Shown: piece after piece, positions 5,959 through 9,936 of the stretch
How positions within the stretch are numbered: position 1 is the first letter of the stretch
How the letters are laid out: the number at the start of each line of letters is the position of its first letter
Origin: Cenarchaeum sp.
Lineage (GTDB): Archaea > Thermoproteota > Nitrososphaeria > Nitrososphaerales > Nitrosopumilaceae
Assembly: GCA_020027365.1 (NCBI GenBank)
Contig: JAHRAJ010000065.1
Location: forward strand, 1-9,936
Reading direction: 5' to 3'
DNA: 9,936 nucleotides
Notes under the pieces: generated by a model
Databases searched by the model: none
Told to the model about the DNA's origin: nothing
What the model saw: the letters and a program-made list of their open reading frames with translations, nothing else
Position numbers and translations under genes: made by a program

Positions 5959-8175
5959 GTGGGTACATGGGCCGTTTGTGCCAGGGTTTTGTCTGCGTGC
6001 ATGGTGGCAGCGGTGGTGGGGGCGGCGGTGGCGGGGGCGGCCCCCGACCACGATGCAAGGCCGGGGCCGGTGCTGGACAGGAGCGTCCCCTACGTGGGAG
6101 CCGCGGATGTGCGGCAGGTCGAGGGGCATACGGGGAGGGGGGTGACCGTGGCGGTGATTGATACGGGGGTCGACTTTACGCATCCGGATTTGGCCGGGGC
6201 CGGGGGCGGCGGGGACGGCGGGGACGGCGGATACAACTTTGTAGACGTCGGGCAGCCGCCAGTGGACCGCAACGGGCACGGGACCCAGGTCGCCGGAGTG
6301 ATCGCGGCAGACGGCGGCGTGGTGGGGGTGGCGCCGGGCGTCAGGATTCTGGCGTACAAGGTGTCAGACGACGGCGAGTCCGTCTCGTCTGATCTGATTG
6401 TGATGGCCATACGCAGGGCGGTCGAGGACGGGGCCGATGTCATAAACATCAGCCTGGGGGTAAACAGGACAAACACCAGGATAGACGCCGCCATAAACGA
6501 TGCCGTCCGCGCCGGCGTCTTGGTGGTGGCCGCCTCTGGTAATGACGGCCCGGGGCCGTCAACGATCGGGAGTCCCGGCGCAAACCCCAACGCTTTGACG
6601 GTCGGTGCCACGCATAACAACATCACGTCAAGCTTGGTGTCCACCCTGGAGATCGGTTCGGTGCAGTACCACGTCATCCCCATGCTCGGGATTGGCGACA
6701 TCCCCCAGCCGGTCGCCGGCAACGTCGTGTACGCCAAGTACGGGAGGGACGGCGACGTTGCAGATGCCGGGGATTTGGTGGCCGGATCAATCCTGCTCGT
6801 AGAGAGGGGCGGCCAGACCGAGGACGAGGTTGTATACTTTACGGAAAAAGAGTACGCCGCCGCCGGTGCGGGGGCGGGCGCCGTGGTGGTGTACAACAGC
6901 GAGCCGGGGATTTATCTGGGCGACGTATCGGAGAGTGTCACCATAGACGGCTACACGCCCAGAATACCGATCGTGTCAATGTCGCAGGAGGACGGGCAGG
7001 AGATTGCCAGGATGGTCGGCGGGGGGCAGGAGGTGGCGGGGGAGCTAGACGTGTTTTACAACCCGGATCACATTGCCTTTTTCAGCTCCAGGGGGCCGGC
7101 GTCCCCGTTTTATGTAAAACCGGATTTGGTGGCGCCGGGTGCGTTTATCAATTCCACTGATGTCGGGGGATCCTACAACATATCAAGCGGCACCAGCTTT
7201 GCCACACCGCACGTGGCGGGGGCGGCGGCGCTGCTGCTTGAAAAGCATCCCGGACTGCGCCCCGGTCAGTTAAAGTCACTGCTGTCAACCACCTCGACCC
7301 CGATCGTGGATGCGTATGGCGGCGGGTTTGGGCCCGCAGACGTGGGGGCCGGCCGGCTTGATCTTGACAACGCGTTTGGTGCCAAGTTGGTCATAGAACC
7401 GGCGTTTGTGGTCATGACGTTTTCGCCTGCCAAGCGGGCTCAGACCGCGGAGCTGACGGTGGTCCGGATTGGCGGGGGCGGCGGCGTGGGCGCGGGCGGG
7501 GGGGGCGGAGGTCTGGACGCCGCAGACCTGTCCATAGACGTAGAGACGCCAGAGTCGGTCCGGATTGATTATGCATTTGCAGACGGCAGGCTGCGGCTAA
7601 GCGCGCAGACCACGGGGGCGGCGGCGGACGGCGGGTGCGCGGGCGGGGATGAATGCAGGGCGGACGGGGTGGTAAACATCGTGCATGACGGTACCAGATA
7701 CAGGATACCGATAATCCTGCAGACGGTCGGGGGCGAGGTAATCCCGCGCCAGGACGGACACGGCCGGATCAGCTTTGGGATTGCAGAGCCGGCGGACTGG
7801 GCGTATGCAAAGGTCTCGGTAACGGGTGCCAAAACAGGCGAGTCCATAACCACCTCGCTCACGCCGAGGCGGGACTCGTCGGTCAGCGTCCCAGAGCCCG
7901 GCGAATACTGGGTCGAAAGCGTCATCAGCACGGCCAACACGACCAGCCATGCATACGATGTGGTGCAGGTAGAGTCGGCGGCGGGTGCGTGGAGTACAGT
8001 CTCGGCTGCCGCGGGGACTTTTCCGGGGACCAGCATACCACAAAAGCCCGTATACATCGCGGCGGCCGTGGCCGGCGCGGTAGCGGTTGCCGGCCTGGCC
8101 GCGTCTGTGACGAGCGGCCGGTCGGCTATTCGTGCCGGGGACCGGCCCTGGCAACCATCGGATCAACCCCCTTGA
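5959..8175 (+). CDS. Secreted, membrane-anchored subtilisin-like protease (S8) with PA domain
   Basis: Seen: 738 residues from the GTG at 5959. In-frame alternatives are the TTG at 5947 and the ATG at 6001; I chose GTG because of promoter spacing and because it keeps a signal peptide. In order: a hydrophobic signal segment to about residue 28 ending AGAA; catalytic D68 (AVIDTGVDFTHPDL); H107 (NGHGTQVAG); oxyanion N195 (AASGND); an inserted PA domain at about 256-356; catalytic S413 (SGTSFATPHVAG); a beta-rich C-terminal region with C560 and C566, possibly a disulfide; a transmembrane helix at about 697-716; and a short tail. The catalytic triad is intact. Role: an extracellular endoprotease held on the outer face of the membrane. 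Gly-rich insertions lie at about 80-91 and 504-518. It is divergent from sod and overlaps pckA by 50 bases at its 3' end. Natural substrate unknown. Confidence 0.92.
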   Translation: MGTWAVCARVLSACMVAAVVGAAVAGAAPDHDARPGPVLDRSVPYVGAADVRQVEGHTGRGVTVAVIDTGVDFTHPDLAGAGGGGDGGDGGYNFVDVGQPPVDRNGHGTQVAGVIAADGGVVGVAPGVRILAYKVSDDGESVSSDLIVMAIRRAVEDGADVINISLGVNRTNTRIDAAINDAVRAGVLVVAASGNDGPGPSTIGSPGANPNALTVGATHNNITSSLVSTLEIGSVQYHVIPMLGIGDIPQPVAGNVVYAKYGRDGDVADAGDLVAGSILLVERGGQTEDEVVYFTEKEYAAAGAGAGAVVVYNSEPGIYLGDVSESVTIDGYTPRIPIVSMSQEDGQEIARMVGGGQEVAGELDVFYNPDHIAFFSSRGPASPFYVKPDLVAPGAFINSTDVGGSYNISSGTSFATPHVAGAAALLLEKHPGLRPGQLKSLLSTTSTPIVDAYGGGFGPADVGAGRLDLDNAFGAKLVIEPAFVVMTFSPAKRAQTAELTVVRIGGGGGVGAGGGGGGLDAADLSIDVETPESVRIDYAFADGRLRLSAQTTGAAADGGCAGGDECRADGVVNIVHDGTRYRIPIILQTVGGEVIPRQDGHGRISFGIAEPADWAYAKVSVTGAKTGESITTSLTPRRDSSVSVPEPGEYWVESVISTANTTSHAYDVVQVESAAGAWSTVSAAAGTFPGTSIPQKPVYIAAAVAGAVAVAGLAASVTSGRSAIRAGDRPWQPSDQPP
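8126..8175. other. 50-base tail-to-tail coding overlap, subtilase and pckA
   Basis: The subtilase frame runs to the TGA at 8173-8175, and the pckA frame to the minus-strand TAG at 8126-8128. In this segment both strands code: the basic cytoplasmic tail of the protease and the last ~16 residues of PckA. Transcription from either gene would produce RNA antisense to the other. Confidence 0.9.
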
Positions 8176-9772
8176 ACTTTTCAAAGTTTTCGCCAAACAT
8201 CTGCGTGAGCTTTTTGGCAGACAGGTCGTAAGAGTCCTTGTCCTGCCACGTACTCCGCGGATCCAGGATGTCTGCAGGGACCCCGGGGCACTCGGTGGGC
8301 ACGTCTAGGTTGAACATGTCGTTGTGGGCGTACCTTACGATGTCAAGTGCGCCCGTGATGGCGGCCGTGACCATGGCCCTGCTGTACGCCAGGTTGATTC
8401 TCCTGCCGACGCCGTAGGGCCCCCCGGACCAGCCCGTGTTGATCAGGTATACGACGGTGTTGTGCTCTCGAATCCTCTCGCCTAGCAGGTCGGCATAAAC
8501 GGATGCGGGGCGCGGCATGAACGGGGCGCCAAAGCATTCGGAGAACACGGCCTTTGGCTCCTTGATGCCGCGTTCCGTTCCCGCAAGCTTGCTGGTATAC
8601 CCGGACATAAAGTGAAACATCGCGCCCTCCCTCGTAAGGCGTGACACGGGGGGGAGCACCCCCAGCGCGTCGGCCGTCAGGAATACGATCACCTTGGGGT
8701 GACCGCCCACGCTTGGGAACACCGCGCCAGGGATGTAGTCTAGCGGGTATGCGGCCCGCGTGTTCTCCGTGAGGCTGTTGTCGTCAAAGTCGGGCTTTAG
8801 CGTATCGGGGTCTATCACCACGTTTTCAAGCACGGCGCCGGACCGGATGGCGTTCCATATCTGGGGCTCTGACTCTTCGGTGAGGTTTATGCACTTGGCA
8901 TAGCACCCCCCCTCAAAGTTGAAGACCCCGCGGGCAGACCACCCGTGTTCGTCGTCCCCTATCAGCATCCTGTTCTCATCTGCCGAAAGCGTGGTCTTGC
9001 CCGTTCCAGACAGCCCAAAGAACAGCGCCGTGTCACCGTCCCGGCCGATGTTGGCAGAGCAGTGCATCGGGAATATCCCCCGCGATGGAAGCAAAAAATT
9101 CATCACGCCAAACATCGACTTTTTCATCTCGCCGGCATACCGGGTGCCGCCTATGAGCACCACCCGCCGGGTCAGATCTATCAGTATGAAGACGTTGGAG
9201 TCGGTCCCGTCAACCTCCGGGATTGACTCAAAGTCGTTTATGCACATGACGGTAAACTCGGGCTCGTGCTCCTCGAGTTCCTGATCGGTTGGCCGGATGA
9301 ACAGCTGTCTGGCAAACAGGCTCTGCCATGCATGATCGTTTACGACGCGTATGACAAGCCGGGTGTCCGGGTCGGCGCCAACAAACCCGTCAAAGACGTA
9401 CAGTTCCTTGCCGTCCACAAATCTCTTCATCTTGTCAAAGATTTTTTCAAACTTGTCTGGCGGAAACTGGTGGTTGATCTTGCCCCAGTCCACCGTCTGG
9501 TGGGTCGTGTCGTCGTACACTATATACCGGTCGTCAGGCGAGCGCCCCGTGTACTTGCCGGTCCTTACAGACAGCGAGCCGGTCGTGGTGACCAAGCCGT
9601 CGTTTTGCCGTACAGACGCATCCACCAGCTCGTCGGGCCCCAGGTTCCTGTGCATGCGCGACGGCCGCAGCCCCAAATCTGCAATCTGATCGGCAAACCT
9701 GCCGGTAGTGGGGGCGGATCTGGCGGTGCCGCCGCCGCCGCTACCGCCGCTGCCATCACCCGTCAAAACCAT
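8126..9772 (-). CDS. pckA: Phosphoenolpyruvate carboxykinase (ATP)
   Basis: Seen: 548 residues from the ATG at 9772, close to the 540 of E. coli PckA. The kinase-1 P-loop GLSGTGKTT is at 253-261 and the kinase-2 metal site LIGDDEHGW at 270-278 (D273, D274). Substrate residues include R77 (YTGRSPDD), R211-Y212 with K217-K218 in GGTRYAGEMKKS, H237 (MHCSAN) and R339 of the ATP site. Role: oxaloacetate + ATP to PEP + CO2 + ADP, the entry step of gluconeogenesis. In an autotrophic thaumarchaeon it would draw carbon fixed by the hydroxypropionate/hydroxybutyrate cycle toward sugars. The first ~24 residues (GDGSGGSGGGGTARS and neighbours) are a low-complexity glycine/serine extension; family similarity begins at about FADQIADLG. 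No later start codon is available before that point. The 3' end overlaps the convergent subtilase gene by 50 bases. Confidence 0.97.
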   Translation of the reverse strand: MVLTGDGSGGSGGGGTARSAPTTGRFADQIADLGLRPSRMHRNLGPDELVDASVRQNDGLVTTTGSLSVRTGKYTGRSPDDRYIVYDDTTHQTVDWGKINHQFPPDKFEKIFDKMKRFVDGKELYVFDGFVGADPDTRLVIRVVNDHAWQSLFARQLFIRPTDQELEEHEPEFTVMCINDFESIPEVDGTDSNVFILIDLTRRVVLIGGTRYAGEMKKSMFGVMNFLLPSRGIFPMHCSANIGRDGDTALFFGLSGTGKTTLSADENRMLIGDDEHGWSARGVFNFEGGCYAKCINLTEESEPQIWNAIRSGAVLENVVIDPDTLKPDFDDNSLTENTRAAYPLDYIPGAVFPSVGGHPKVIVFLTADALGVLPPVSRLTREGAMFHFMSGYTSKLAGTERGIKEPKAVFSECFGAPFMPRPASVYADLLGERIREHNTVVYLINTGWSGGPYGVGRRINLAYSRAMVTAAITGALDIVRYAHNDMFNLDVPTECPGVPADILDPRSTWQDKDSYDLSAKKLTQMFGENFEKFKGVDPMVARAGPRHE

Positions 9773-9831
9773 GCCCCCCTCCGCCGCATTCCGAGTATGA
9801 CAATTGAAAGTTCAAAACCGGTCATCGGACA

Positions 9832-9844
9832 GATCGAACCGATC
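9832..9844. promoter_or_regulatory. Perfect inverted repeat, possible operator
   Basis: GATCG-AAC-CGATC, two 5-base arms around a 3-base centre, 60 bases upstream of the pckA start. GATCGAA also occurs twice as a direct repeat (9832-9838 and 9841-9847). The symmetry is what a dimeric regulator would bind, but the arms are short. Confidence 0.35.
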
Positions 9845-9870
9845 GAAATTTCCTTATTATCTCTTTTGTA

Positions 9871-9895
9871 CCCCGGCGGCCCCCGGCGGCCCCCG
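9871..9895. repeat. Tandem 10-base GC-rich repeat
   Basis: CCCCGGCGGC occurs twice in tandem, followed by a partial third copy CCCCG, immediately after a T-rich tract (9848-9869). On the minus strand this is a purine-rich, G-rich run that could encode Gly/Arg/Pro. Confidence 0.7.
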
Positions 9896-9936
9896 TCCAT
9901 CCCCCCCGCATTCCCGCCCCTTCCGTTTCCCCTACC

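Larger units (their letters stand above)
9773..9936. promoter_or_regulatory. pckA upstream region
   Basis: AT-rich between about 9796 and 9870, then strongly C-rich on the plus strand to the edge. A weak TATA-like TCATACT lies 22-28 bases before the pckA ATG, which fits a leaderless start but is poor. Further upstream are an inverted repeat and a GC-rich direct repeat. A minus-strand frame is open from the right edge to a TGA at 9763-9765. It could be the tail of an upstream gene but may be chance. Confidence 0.45.

Noticed and set aside
6090..6896. 268-codon open frame on the minus strand
   Set aside because: Antisense to the catalytic part of the subtilase; Pro/Ser/Thr-rich translation typical of a reversed GC-rich gene.

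Overview
The window looks archaeal and most likely comes from a high-GC ammonia-oxidising thaumarchaeon (Nitrososphaerota), with a sponge-symbiont Cenarchaeum-type genome as the best guess. The reasons are an archaeal ribosomal protein eS30 gene, a Bax1/DUF790-type nuclease, an ATP-type PEP carboxykinase beside a Mn/Fe superoxide dismutase, GC-rich genes with short AT-rich promoters, and TATA-like boxes about 24-28 bases upstream of start codons with almost no 5' leader. The species call is inference; no rRNA is present to settle it.

Layout, left to right. (1) Positions 1-1703, plus strand: a Bax1-like DUF790 nuclease whose first few codons lie beyond the left edge. (2) Positions 1739-2635, minus strand: an HNH endonuclease with a C-terminal HIT-like domain whose histidine triad is degenerate. 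It converges on (1). (3) Positions 2664-3229: a gene-poor, low-complexity stretch. (4) Positions 3230-3412, minus: ribosomal protein eS30. (5) Positions 3445-5169, minus: a large radical SAM protein with a B12-binding-like N-terminus. (6) Positions 5271-5888, minus: Mn-type superoxide dismutase, followed by a T8 terminator. (7) Positions 5959-8175, plus: a secreted, membrane-anchored subtilase with an inserted PA domain, divergent from sod. (8) Positions 8126-9772, minus: ATP-dependent PEP carboxykinase, overlapping the subtilase tail-to-tail by 50 bases. (9) Positions 9773-9936: the pckA upstream region, with an inverted repeat and a GC-rich direct repeat.

The genes do not form one pathway. 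They are mostly single transcription units with their own promoters: DNA repair (Bax1), translation (eS30), oxidative defence (SOD), gluconeogenesis (PckA), cell-surface proteolysis (subtilase) and two less understood proteins (HNH-HIT, radical SAM). I see no clear new multi-gene system. The most original items are the HNH-HIT fusion, the radical SAM protein (possibly related to lipid ring synthases), the glycine-rich insertions shared by unrelated proteins, and the regulatory structure upstream of pckA.
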